A stretch of DNA of 17,659 nt from Fragilaria radians (taxonomy: Eukaryota; Bacillariophyta; Fragilariophyceae; Fragilariales; Fragilariaceae), in NCBI GenBank assembly GCA_900642245.1, contig CAAAJI010000672.1:10747-28405 (forward strand), given 5' to 3'. Numbering within the stretch: position 1 is the first letter of the stretch; each line of letters starts with the position of its first letter. Below are positions 1-9,958 of this stretch, piece by piece. The notes under the pieces are model-generated. The model saw only the letters and a list, made by a program, of their open reading frames with translations. It was not told the DNA's origin and searched no databases. The translations under genes were made by a program, and so were the position numbers.

Positions 1-759
1 ACCCTCCAAGGTCTGGGGAGTCATACGCCGGAAAACTCCAAAAGGGCCAAACTTTTCTTTTAAATGCGTTCTATTGATGCCACAGGTTGTACATTTACCA
101 GAAGCCTGCCATAAAAGTTTCATTTCTTCATTGCTCATGGTACGCCCCTGTGCATCAATCATAAGCTGAGCCATTCTTGATGGCCGTCGTAGACTAGGTC
201 GTACATCTGACAAACGCCTACGCTCCTGGTTTACCTCAGAGCTAGTATCCGTTGATGAGATGGCATCGCCCAGAAGATCATGCACCTCACCGTTTAAATT
301 TCCCACCCGAGATGTGACCATGGATGATGTCGTTCGTATTGTTTCATCATCTCGAATTCCACAGTTGTTTCTTTGTATAGTTCTCATAGAATGCTCCGTC
401 ACTTCCGTAAACGTAGAGCGATCATCTAATACTATATTTGTCTCGTGATTCGTGGAGTAAGCTATCGGAAGCAAGTCCACAGACCGTTGAAGGGGAGGAG
501 TTGTCGCTGCCGCTGGAGCAGCTTCATAGGTGGTACCTCCTAATGCGTCGTCTAAATTGCGTTCTCCAAACTCTTCATCAAATAGTTCTTGTTCTCCCTC
601 GCGAATTGTCGTTACAGCCTTTCTTTTACCCTTCGTTTTTTCAGATTTCTTCTTTTCCACACCGGTCGAAGCGCTGTTCTTTATGAAATGTGCGCCTGGC
701 AATGAACTACCAGTTCGACCCATTCGACTTGCAGTCTTGTCATTTGATCCTTGAGTCAT
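1..759 (-). CDS. 5' part of zinc-ribbon/FG-GAP membrane protein (paralogue 1), cut by left window edge
   Basis: An uninterrupted reading frame of 253 codons runs from the ATG at 757-759 (MTQGSNDK...) to base 1 with no stop, so the gene continues left of the window. It is homologous to the N-terminal half of the gene at 6114-8423. Both have a PGAHF(I/V)KN motif near the start, an ELFDEE acidic patch, LQRSVDL(L/I)P, and a conserved block from about residue 200 (MIDxQGR...EEMKL.W.A.GKC..CG.N.TH.KEK.GP.G.FRRM.PQT.EG). By eye this block is about two-thirds identical over 54 residues. C223 and C226 form the first CxxC pair; the second pair, membrane helix and propeller should lie off the edge. No signal peptide is present, so this part is expected to be cytoplasmic. 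Function is not recognised. The reading is certain; the full architecture is inferred from the paralogue. Confidence 0.9.
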   Translation of the reverse strand, partial: MTQGSNDKTASRMGRTGSSLPGAHFIKNSASTGVEKKKSEKTKGKRKAVTTIREGEQELFDEEFGERNLDDALGGTTYEAAPAAATTPPLQRSVDLLPIAYSTNHETNIVLDDRSTFTEVTEHSMRTIQRNNCGIRDDETIRTTSSMVTSRVGNLNGEVHDLLGDAISSTDTSSEVNQERRRLSDVRPSLRRPSRMAQLMIDAQGRTMSNEEMKLLWQASGKCTTCGINRTHLKEKFGPFGVFRRMTPQTLEG

Positions 760-897
760 CGCTAAGAGTGATAAGTCGCCACTCACCTTTTGCCTTCAGA
801 GAATTCTGTGTCGCCAAAGGAATCACTGATTCAGTCCTCGATTCGTAAAAGTTATTTCAACACAACGACTGTTTTCTTCGGAAGAAATATAGTCATT

Positions 898-932
898 TAT
901 CTCCTAAATAGTTCATTTTGTTCTAGGAGATA
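898..932. repeat. 9-bp inverted repeat upstream of paralogue 1
   Basis: TATCTCCTA at 898-906 and TAGGAGATA at 924-932 are perfect complements with a 17-base loop, about 140 bases upstream of the ATG at 759. It could be a hairpin in the 5' leader or a palindromic factor-binding site, or chance. No equivalent was seen upstream of the genes starting at 8423 and 13113. Confidence 0.35.
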
Positions 933-2168
933 GTTGAGCACAATTTATAGGACAGTAACATTTAGCCGACAGAGGGTATTAAACGAGACATAAGTCCCGA
1001 AAACTGTCTTCATTCGTGATTAGATATGGAGAATGCAGTCATCTAATTAAGGAGTTTTCTGAAATTAGGGCAATTATCATGAATGCCAGGGGTAGGACCA
1101 ACTTACCAAACGCAGGATATTATAAAAGCAGCCGTATCACAGTCCCTCCCCTCCTTCCATCCACTTAGGCGTCAAAAGTCAAAGTAAGGTATAGAGAAAG
1201 TTAAAATGGAAAGTTGACATAATAGTCCGGTTGAGAAAAAAGCATCAGCGGTACTTACCTTAAACAACAAGAGCATCAGACATTAAAAATCTGATACACC
1301 ACATAGAATTTGACAGGATAGAAGAGGATACTTGAGTTGTACTCATGGGCTGATATGCCGCAAGGTTTCTGCAAAATAGTTTTGTAATATGCATTCAACT
1401 GGCATCTGAAGTTACAAGGGAAGGACTAGAGAGAAACAATTGACTTAACTGAAATTGGGATAAAAAAGAGGATGTAGTTGTGTACATAAGCGACAGAAAT
1501 TTTAGAATTAAGAAGGAGCTTTAGAAGGAATTACACCTCTTCTCTTCTTGCAAATTTGCTGTTGATCTTACCACCATTGGCAATTTTTCAGCGAAAGAAC
1601 TATTGGATTCTATGAAAATTGGAAATTACATAATTTTGGAGAAACTCATGCTCCAGTTGTGGATCCAAAAGGCAATCATTGCAACTCATTTCAATCCATT
1701 AAGTGTAAAAAGATGTCTTTATCATAAGATATCAATCCAGGTACGATTGTTGTACTTTTGTGGAAAACATCAATTCCAGCTACCATAAGGCATGGGCCAG
1801 GCTCATTGCCTCAGAGACTGATACACGTGATTTTCAACTTCTGCTATAGGAATCTTGAAAGTCTGCATCTGCAAGAAAGGGACAGAACTGAAAGGAATCA
1901 TGGAGAAATTTTGCAAAACTGATTCATTTCATCAGATCTGCATTCTAAAAATTTCAAGATATTACTATCCTTGATTGGCAGTAATTGTCATCATCCAAGG
2001 GATAAGCTCATGAATTAGACCCATTCTTGTCATGCGCTTGTTTTCTTGTACCTACTAACTAGCTCTCTTTTTGTTAAAGGGATTTTCTTTCGTAAACAAA
2101 GCTTTATCATCTCTGTAGCAATTAAAAAAGGGTTTAATCAGAGCATGAGGTTTCAAATAAATCAATAA

Positions 2169-2342
2169 TTTTGGAAACATCGCGATCAAACAGAATTAGG
2201 AGACTTAACAAATGCTGTAGCACTTGATAACATTAATTCAATGATAAGTAATCTCTCAAAAGACAATATTAAAGATAAATATATTAAACATGCAAAAATT
2301 GTAGATTTAATGTCCTTTGCCTTGATGAACATTTCAGTCTAG
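2169..2342 (+). pseudogene. possible Ty1/copia gag-like relic (weak)
   Basis: An open stretch without a start codon encodes a helical, Asn/Asp/Lys-rich segment with a TELGDLTNAVALDN motif and then ISNLSKDN. This resembles the heptad-like region before the zinc knuckle in diatom copia Gag proteins, which typically read as alternating Asn/Ala/Leu/Thr/Asp. No zinc knuckle, protease or integrase was found next to it. The resemblance is from memory of the family's style, not an alignment; chance is a real alternative. Confidence 0.2.
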
Positions 2343-3493
2343 TTTTCTAAATTATGAATAACCAATTTACCAAAGCCTTAACTATCTTGAAATAGACACA
2401 GAAGAGTCTGGAATATTATATCTAGGTACATTTTAAAATATGATCCATTCATGAATGCAGTAAGAGATACATGCCTATGACTGATGTTTCAAATGAATCA
2501 ATAGGATTTCAAGAAGTGAAATGAACTAACGCTTTTGCTTCTTAAGCATAAGGAATTGGCAAAGATGGATTTACAGTGGATTGAGAGATACAATTAATTT
2601 TCTTTTTCAAAATTTTACGTTTGATTGTACGCGTGGTGAAATACCGATTGCCTCTTTCATGAATTTCTATGCCTACTGTAAAGCTCAAACATTTTTCAAG
2701 ATGCATTTTTTCTTCAGAACTTTCGATAAAAAGTAACACTGTTTTTCAGATACTATGAGCTTAATATATTGATTACGCTTCCTTTATTTAGGCGAACGAC
2801 AAATTATCTGCCTTCGTCATTTGAAAATAGCAATCTCTGTCATCATAACTACAAACAGATTATTGACCTAGTAATTATTGTCTTCATTTGCCTTTAAAGT
2901 TGAGAAAAAGATGAGATACAGGTGTGCCAACACAGCTGAAAAAGAATGACAAAGTTGGCCAATAATTCCTGAACTGCGCCATCGTGAAATGGAATCTAAA
3001 TCCAATAATTTCTTTCTGGGTAAATCTTTTTTAGATCAAAAACCTTTCCAATGTCATATAATTAAGAAAATAGCCGAAGGTTATAGTTTTTGGAAGAACA
3101 GTAGCAAGACAGGCCCTTCGTTGACCAAAATATTTCATGGTATAAACTATGGTTAAATTAACTGATGTGAAGAAGGAAGGAGGCTGTGGAAATATAGAGA
3201 GTAGTGAAGGAAACAGTTCTAATGTTGCTATTCTTTTTGATGGAAATGTCTCTTAATTTTTTCACAGAGCTTTAAACTGTATAGAGTAAATGACTTCAGA
3301 TATCAGAAACAAGAATAACAGGAGTCTGAAAATCATTTTACATGAAATTAAACTATGTGTTGGATGATCTATTCTTAGTTATAAAAGCAATGACCACCTC
3401 GCATCTACACCTAAACTTAAGCAAGGAGAAATCCTAATAAACTTTCCACTATCCTATACTTGCATGGAGTCAACTGTCTGCTCTTCAATCCAT

Positions 3494-4835
3494 TCATGCC
3501 TTAGCAAATGTGGTCTTCTGAAGAACATATAACAACAAAATGATTCCGACCAATCCACCAACTACTCCCCAAAATGCATGCAACCATTTGTCAGAACTGG
3601 CATAACGCAGCGAAAACAACTTAATACCATCTTGGATTTGCCACCATGCCATGGCAAGAATTGCAATGCCCAATAAACGATGTGCAACCTCCCAAACAAG
3701 TCTAGCAGTTGTTTTCTTGGTGGAATGGGATTCTTCTTGTCTTTCGTTTTTGTCTTCCTCGTCATCTTCATGGTTTGTGGGTTTCTCTGCTTCCGGTGCA
3801 GGTACATGTGGTCTCAAAATACCATTCAGTGCCTGTACAAGACTTAGTATGAAAATCGCCAAACCCACCTTGCGATGAGATACTATATCGAAATGACGTG
3901 CATTGGGATTCTGTCCTATAATGTAAACAGCAATGGAAAAGGCAACAACTGTCAAAAGAATGGCCGATACATTCAAGGCACGATGAAAGGCAAACCAAAG
4001 TCCTACTTGTTGTGGGAAAACAAACACTTCCAATAAATTGTCGTAACAACGATGAACCAATCGCAAAGGGAACTAAAATGGCCCATGCTATAGCTGCACA
4101 AACGCCATGAACCACCCAAAGATTGCGATAATCTTTTGCCGTATTGGTAATTACAGTGCCTCCACCTCCTCCGGTACCCTGCGTTTCGACGACACCATCA
4201 TCCGTAAGAATGGTACACGTTTGGGGCAAAAAAGTAAAGCCTCCTCTTTGAGCATGATATCCAAGCTGATTGGACGATCCCACTGCCCAGACAAACAATG
4301 TTGGATCCGTCATGGAAATAGGATTGCGATTCGATTCTTCTAGAGGAATGGTAAATTGTAATACCGTCCCTGACGTATTCTGAGTAATCGATGAATCAAT
4401 CAGAGATTGTGCATCAAATTGCTCAAAGGTAGAACTATCGTAGGATGTCAAACGATGTAACATTGGTTGATCTGAAGATGCAGGTAAACCAATAACAGCG
4501 TGAGATCCCACCATTGTCTCTTTTGTAACTCCTTCTGGTCCGATTCCCAAGGCAATCCAACCTTCCCCCTTAAAAATTAATTCTGCAGTTAGTACATTTT
4601 TCAATGGATCAATAATCGCATGAAGTATCAACTCCTTGGAGGTTATAATTTCCACAGGGTTGCTTCGAAATTGGGTGCAATCCGAAGTCTTTGAACTATT
4701 GTTGCTGCTACTACTTGCAAGACTGCGATGATAAGGAGAATGATCATTTAGGTTCAAAGTTGTGCTTGAACCAACACAGTTTCCTGTTAATACAAAGAAT
4801 AACAATAGCGATACACACATGCGTGGAGATGTCAT
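3494..4835 (-). CDS. DOMON-cytochrome b561 protein, reading frame broken once near 4014-4020
   Basis: Predicted transmembrane electron-transfer protein. From the ATG at 4835 there is a hydrophobic signal peptide (about residues 6-22), a Ser/Asn-rich stretch, and a DOMON domain (about 62-205) with GWIALGIGP, M108 and H194 (GYHAQRGG) in the places of the heme ligands known from DOMON cytochromes. A Gly-rich linker follows, then a b561 core. The core has the four expected helix histidines: HGV (H243), then FHRAL, SHRKVG and AHRLLG, plus LVQALNGILRP. The part up to about residue 270 is in one frame and the rest, ending at the TGA at 3494-3496, is in another. The switch needs one extra base, most simply in the gggaaaa run at 4014-4020, giving about 446 residues, normal for the family. 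An in-frame ATG also exists at 4916; the TTTCATTGTAG just upstream of 4835 resembles a splice acceptor, so 4835 is preferred. Partner redox substrate unknown (ascorbate is usual for b561). Confidence 0.85.
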
Positions 4836-6113
4836 CTTCCTCCCTACAATGAAATTTGAGAATGAGATGAAGATACTGTCAATCCATACTGTGAAACCGT
4901 TTGTATGAGCCATCATTGAATGTTTACTCAATCAATATCGTTCAATACTTTACGTTTGGGGAGCGTGGAGATCGGATTTTGTGCGAACGAAGGCGTTGAC
5001 ATTCAGTCAAATCTCTTGACTCATGTTCAACATATTCGCGACCAACTTCGTCGAGTATAGTAATGGCTAAGTAGAATGTGATATTCAAGAACTCGATTGC
5101 GCGATGTTCGAAATTCCGACGTCAAAAGGAATCTTCATCGAGACAGGGATACAAATTTTAGGAACGCTCTTTGTTTTTGTTCCCGTTGCCAAAGATGCAA
5201 TGCATTGAATTTGAAATATTCACTCTCAACACAGGATGAAAATCAGTAAGGAGGGTAATCCCTGCAAAGGATAAAAATTGTACAGAAAGCATAAAAATTT
5301 AGAATGAAAGAAGTAGAAGCAGGGCATCCAGATTTATTGTAATGATGAGACGGAATAAAAAAATTGGAAAACTCGGAAGGTAACAGTATTAGGCCGAAAA
5401 TGAAATACATTTTGAGACGCAAAATAAAGGTTACACTCAACTTCAGATACAAATTTACTAGAAGAGGATCATTAGCTTGTACAACAAGTTTTTACGTGAG
5501 GTTCACTTTTTACTTGAAACTATTTATTTTTCTTCTACAACAATTGTGCAACAAGGTTTACACCCTCCTTGAAATTCAACTTTAAATGAATATTGATTGT
5601 ACAACTCTTCGTTTGTTACATCTCCTCTCTTTCGTAACATATTACAGCAAGATCTTCCTAAGGCTGTGGTGAACAAAACTACAAATCTCTTTGGTGAATC
5701 AAAGAGTATCACAGTTATCCATCAATTGACAAAAAAGTTGTGCCTATTAGATTTATATTGATAGGAATGAACAATAGTAACTAGTGAGTGCCTTAGACTC
5801 TATTCAGGAGAACATTACCTTGAAAGCAGTCAAAAAACATGACTCAAGATTGCAATTGATAACACAAAAAGTGCAAAAGCAATAGCTATCTACTATTGTA
5901 GTTTATGTTTCCCCAAATACCCTGAATATGATGCTTGTTGTCTTTAGAAGAACCATATTTTGATTGTGGGATTACGAAGACAATAATTTCTAGTGCGTTC
6001 ACAACGCTTTCCTTACAAATGTTAATGCTAGAGAACATGACTGTTAAGACACATAGCTCCACATCCAAAAAACTGCCAAGGAAATAAGAATGATAATCTG
6101 TTGCATACTGGAA
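4836..6113. other. spacer between DOMON-b561 and paralogue 2
   Basis: This holds the 5' flank of the DOMON-b561 gene and the 3' flank of the propeller gene ending at 6114. The last 150-190 bases (from about 5925) are homologous to the flank downstream of the gene ending at 11416, so the duplication includes the 3' untranslated region. A minus-strand open stretch at 5524-5712 ends in GGCKPCCTIVVEEK but has no upstream in-frame ATG except one giving 38 residues. It might be a last exon or chance; it is not called as a gene. Confidence 0.55.
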
Positions 6114-7254
6114 TCACTCTGAGATTGCATAGTAGTCATACACATGAACTGCTGCTTTTACTTCCCCGTTGATTAAAATACATTCGTATCCAATGGCAAG
6201 TCGTGAAACATCAGACGTTACAATGGATACACTAGGTCCACGTCCCCGTGGCTGACAAGACCCCTTTGGATACCCTAGAATAGGTGATCCATAAACTTCC
6301 AGTATACCAAGTTTTGACTTGTATACCCAAACTGTACCGGAAGTGTCCGATGTATGTTGCTCGGATGCCACAACGACAGCTCCAAAGGCATCCATATCAA
6401 TCTGACAACCCAGATGAGCGTCCTCGTGAGTACCTGAGACGGGATAGCCGATGGTATCAATCGAATTGAATTGTGACCCAACGTAGCATACCTCGATAAC
6501 TCCAGCACCTTTATACTCTTCGTCATAAGAACTAGTTTCAACACTGAATGCAAAATATTCACCTTTTTCATTGGCCACCATGTTGTAGCCTAATTGAGAG
6601 TTTGCATTATCACCATAGTAATAATTGTAAGGGAAGTGATACCACTTATTCAAATCTTTGTTCAGTGTAAAGCAATAGACCTTGCCTGCCTTTTCAAATT
6701 TCGTAGCATCAAAGGGTGCTCCAATAATTATCTTGGAACCGTCATGACTTGATGCGATTGAGTGTCCAAAACGTGAGTTGGTGCTTTCTCCAGTCATATC
6801 CGAACCAACTTGGATCCAAGAATCAGTTATATTGTTATAGTCATAAGCCCGAACGAGACCTATCCTTTCCAATACAGATTGTCCATAATTCGGCGCTCCA
6901 ACAAATAGCCGTGTTCCAATGGAACTCAATGCTACAGAGAACCCAAACTCGCACAAAGGTGTCGGGCCTTGGATTGAAGTTCCTTTTTGTGAAATTACGT
7001 TTGTCTTGAAGTCAATCAGGTAAATGTCAACAAGCCCATTCCCATATCCTGGTGATCCGATTGCCAATGTGGATCCATCCGCACTAAGACTCATACCTTG
7101 GCTCATGAGAGCACTAGAATTAGTGCCCTGGACCTTCGTCCCGGATACGGGTAGTAGACGAGACCAAGTTGTTTTGTCTGTTCCTTTCTCGATGGTATAG
7201 ACATCGAATCTCCCCTTGCCATTTTCATAGTATGGAGAAGACACAGCTAAAATG
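6071..7254 (-). repeat. duplicated block, copy A (propeller coding region plus 3' flank)
   Basis: This is nearly identical at the nucleotide level to 11374-12559, for example an 82-base run without any difference beginning at 6212. Similarity falls abruptly above about 7254, where the codons of blade 1 diverge within a few bases. Weaker similarity continues below 6071 to about 5925. Confidence 0.85.
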
Positions 7255-8423
7255 TTTCCATCGTCACTCAATTTCACTTTTTGTCCAAAGGATGTGTAAT
7301 CTGAAATTACTTCCGAATGTAAATTCCATGCATACGACGTAGGTGATGAACTAGGCATATGTGTTGAGGGAGAGTTCGAGGGAGCTAAACTGGGTGGTTG
7401 TGATATCCAAACGTCTGGTCGCTTTGCAACCTTGATTCCAATGAGAACTATAGCCCCTGCAATTACTAAGACTACGACGAAGCAGCACATTTGAAAGCGC
7501 ATCGACGAACATAGTGTCGCCACTGGACTGTGTTTGACATTTGGTAATTCAGAAATTCCATCCTGTCGTAATTGTATCATGCGAATTGATGATTGACGCA
7601 TATCATTACGTGGTAAATCCAAGGGAATATCAGGCTCATGAAGGATCCGACGCAACATGGGAACATCATAACAATAAAGACAATAACCCTTATACGATAT
7701 TCCCTCTTCAGTTTGGGGGATCATACGACGAAACATGCCAAGGGGACCATATTTTTCTTTTTGATGAGTAGTATTCACACCGCATTTGACACACTTTCCT
7801 GTTGCCGCCCAAATCAATTTCATTTCTTCTTCAGTAATTGCTCGGCCTTGAGTGTCAATCATCAATTGGTTATTGTTGGTGGAACGCTTAAAACTCTTAC
7901 GTGAAAATCTACGAAAGCCTTGAGGTACCCTCGTTGAGTTCTCTTGAAGAAATGGAATATCACTGGAATGTTCCCGCCTTGCATCCATGTTTCTAATTTG
8001 AGCAGTCATCATAGTTGCTGTAGTTCTGACTGTTCCTTCATCATTGAGAGTTCGACTGTAATATCTTAAAACACTGTCAATCTCGCTGGGATCCATAGAA
8101 TTTTCTTCTACGATGATATTCGAATCTTGGTTGGTGGTATACGGAATTAAATCAACGGATCGTTGCAAAGGAGGATGTGTAGCCGTTGGAGGTGCTGCTT
8201 CGTGGTTGTACATTTCCATTTCGTGGTCATAACATTGCATACTTCTTGTCTCTTCGTCAAATAATTCATGCGTATCCTCACTAATTTTTTTCATAGCTTT
8301 TCGTTGAACATGATGTTGCTTCTTTGCATCTTCAACTGTCTGCCTTTCGGTGGTATTCTTGACGAAATGAGCACCGGGAATACCGTCTGATTGACGCCCT
8401 CGTTGACTCTTCTTAAAAACCAT
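6114..8423 (-). CDS. zinc-ribbon, single-pass membrane, seven-bladed FG-GAP propeller protein (paralogue 2)
   Basis: The 769-residue frame starts at ATG 8421-8423 and is intact. Order: a charged N-terminal region (1-180); a conserved module (187-252) with two cysteine pairs, C211/C214 and C248/C251 (CxxC-x33-CxxC), likely one zinc site; a single hydrophobic helix (about 311-332); a Pro/Ser linker (341-363) with PSLAPSNSPS; and a propeller (364-769). I count seven repeats of the form FG..[VIL].[LAS]...G..[LIV]A[VI]G[AS]P...G...[VI]Y, with the central G at about 389, 450, 503, 562, 621, 681 and 739, spaced 53-61 residues. This is integrin-alpha-like FG-GAP. Six cysteines (491, 584, 646, 673, 723, 748) and sequons at N435 and N531 fit an extracellular propeller, so type II topology is inferred. 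The KVAKR after the helix weakens that by the positive-inside rule. Ligand and role unknown. Confidence 0.92.
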   Translation of the reverse strand: MVFKKSQRGRQSDGIPGAHFVKNTTERQTVEDAKKQHHVQRKAMKKISEDTHELFDEETRSMQCYDHEMEMYNHEAAPPTATHPPLQRSVDLIPYTTNQDSNIIVEENSMDPSEIDSVLRYYSRTLNDEGTVRTTATMMTAQIRNMDARREHSSDIPFLQENSTRVPQGFRRFSRKSFKRSTNNNQLMIDTQGRAITEEEMKLIWAATGKCVKCGVNTTHQKEKYGPLGMFRRMIPQTEEGISYKGYCLYCYDVPMLRRILHEPDIPLDLPRNDMRQSSIRMIQLRQDGISELPNVKHSPVATLCSSMRFQMCCFVVVLVIAGAIVLIGIKVAKRPDVWISQPPSLAPSNSPSTHMPSSSPTSYAWNLHSEVISDYTSFGQKVKLSDDGNILAVSSPYYENGKGRFDVYTIEKGTDKTTWSRLLPVSGTKVQGTNSSALMSQGMSLSADGSTLAIGSPGYGNGLVDIYLIDFKTNVISQKGTSIQGPTPLCEFGFSVALSSIGTRLFVGAPNYGQSVLERIGLVRAYDYNNITDSWIQVGSDMTGESTNSRFGHSIASSHDGSKIIIGAPFDATKFEKAGKVYCFTLNKDLNKWYHFPYNYYYGDNANSQLGYNMVANEKGEYFAFSVETSSYDEEYKGAGVIEVCYVGSQFNSIDTIGYPVSGTHEDAHLGCQIDMDAFGAVVVASEQHTSDTSGTVWVYKSKLGILEVYGSPILGYPKGSCQPRGRGPSVSIVTSDVSRLAIGYECILINGEVKAAVHVYDYYAISE

Positions 8424-9958
8424 GACTACTCCAGATAGATCATCAACGTTCGTAATTGTAACTTATGACTCGGATTGGAACTTTATTACCAGGTGAACAT
8501 GAAAGAGTTGATGGGATTCAACGATTTTGAAAATAATTTGTCGTCCTGCAATTATTATTAACACAACGTTGTCTCAACGTAGCACTTGATACGAAAACGA
8601 AGCATTTCAGGGCTTCAATTTGAAGGGTATAGTGACCATCGCACTCATCCTGACCATAACGGTTATCTAAAAACAACGCAATTTTGCTTAACTAGGCCGA
8701 GGCATAACGATGCCAAGAAACATCCCAACATCAATGTTTTTGTTGACTTAGCAATCATTATAAGTGGTAATATACCTAACACATCCGTATTGATAACACT
8801 AAACCTCGTCATTCCATTTTTTTACTCTCCTCTCTTCCAATTCATTTTCTCGTTTCATCCATATCACTAACGTTACAGGGTAAAAATATTTTTTATATTT
8901 TGGTCTATTTCCTTCAGGATTGAACAAATGAGGGGTTTTCCATGGAGTTGATCATACTTACCAAGGCCAAAGCATCAACTGATTTTTTTCTTATCATCCT
9001 ATTCATCCTTGAGAAAAAAATCATTCCATCTGATGATAAAGTTGTATTTGTGGATTATAGCCATGCAATTCACTGGGTACCAATGACATAGTCATACAAA
9101 GGATATTTGGTAGTCTTCAGATCTAAACTTCCTCCTCTATCATCTCCTTACTTTTCTTGGTATTTTGAGATAAAATATATTCCTTGCAGTACACTTCGGA
9201 CAATCGACTTTGTTTCTTTCATCTCCTTACTTTTACCCGGCTAAAGTGGAAATTATAACGAGGTGGACTTTGTATGAGCTTTCCTAAGAGATCATGCTTT
9301 AGAGAAAATAAATTAGGATACTTGGTAATTGTGCTAAATCTCAACTTTGAAATAGACGTGCAAAATTGATTGGTGTGTTAGATATCCCTAAACAAAGAAG
9401 AGAAATCCCTGCTCTTACAATTTCACAAAACTTGATCATTCCATCAAAGAACTCTTTATTCAATCTTCATGAATTGCAAATTAAGTAGAGTTTTCAAAAA
9501 TCACTGTAAGAATTAAAACAGTCTTACCCTATGACAAGAGCCAAGAGAAGAATGTAATTACAATGCCCAGATCGGGATTATCGAAAATGGGGAATCACGT
9601 CAATCTTGCCTGTCCGTTCTAAAATCCTTTCTGGTTGAAAAATAATTAGTCCTTCCAAGAACTAACCCACAAATTACCTCGAAAATTTCCATCTATAGAA
9701 ATCTGTTACCACCAACGTTCAAGTAGCAAGGGGAGGAATGAATTAGATTTGTGGTATTTTGACTGATGCACCCTTATTCTGGAACACCAAACCAAGATAG
9801 CATTAAGAACTTACCATACCTCACAAATGAGTTTCTAGAGAAAGAGGACTGTGAAAGTATTTTTGCCTCAAATTTGTTGTCACCTCTTTGAAGATAATGA
9901 AGCTCCAATAGCAATAAGCAATGTGTTGAAATAAAGAGTATACGTCTTCCTTCTACAA
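8424..9958. other. spacer upstream of paralogue 2, no gene recognised
   Basis: This is the presumed promoter and 5' leader of the gene starting at 8423, then about 1 kb of AT-rich sequence with stops in all frames. The longest open stretch, 8586-8870 on plus, begins at TTG rather than ATG and shows no domain. The left end of the copia fossil at 9959-10495 may extend into this region beyond recognition, because its RNase H part would be expected here. Confidence 0.5.

Larger units (their letters stand above)
760..3493. other. 2.7-kb AT-rich spacer, no convincing intact gene
   Basis: This is the upstream region of paralogue 1 followed by the 3' side of the DOMON-b561 gene. Only short open stretches exist on either strand, for example 1603-1788 and 2950-3156 on plus and 2542-2739 on minus. 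None matches a family I recognise. Two items are listed separately: an inverted repeat at 898-932 and a weak gag-like stretch at 2169-2342. The 2950-3156 frame (68 codons) is followed in another frame by a further open stretch to about 3256, which could be a decayed coding sequence, but AT-rich DNA gives such runs by chance. Confidence 0.6.

Noticed and set aside
3768..4005. C-terminal tail of the first DOMON frame continuing to 3768
   Set aside because: After the break this frame encodes Cys/Ser-rich out-of-frame sequence, while the other frame carries the conserved b561 helices over the same bases.
4005..4060. A 52-base GT-AG intron restoring the DOMON-b561 frame
   Set aside because: It restores frame arithmetically but removes the loop and parts of helices 1 and 2; histidine spacing becomes too short for two heme sites.
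4917..4931. Start of the DOMON-b561 gene at 4931
   Set aside because: The codon there is TTG. ATGs at 4916 and 4835 are better, and only the latter gives a clean signal peptide.
5524..5712. 62-residue minus-strand frame ending in CKPCC
   Set aside because: It begins at GTG with an in-frame stop just before; the only ATG gives 38 residues. Could be a last exon, but nothing supports an upstream exon.
8586..8870. 94-residue plus-strand frame upstream of paralogue 2
   Set aside because: It starts at TTG, is low-complexity and hydrophobic at the end, and lies in the expected promoter region of the minus-strand gene.
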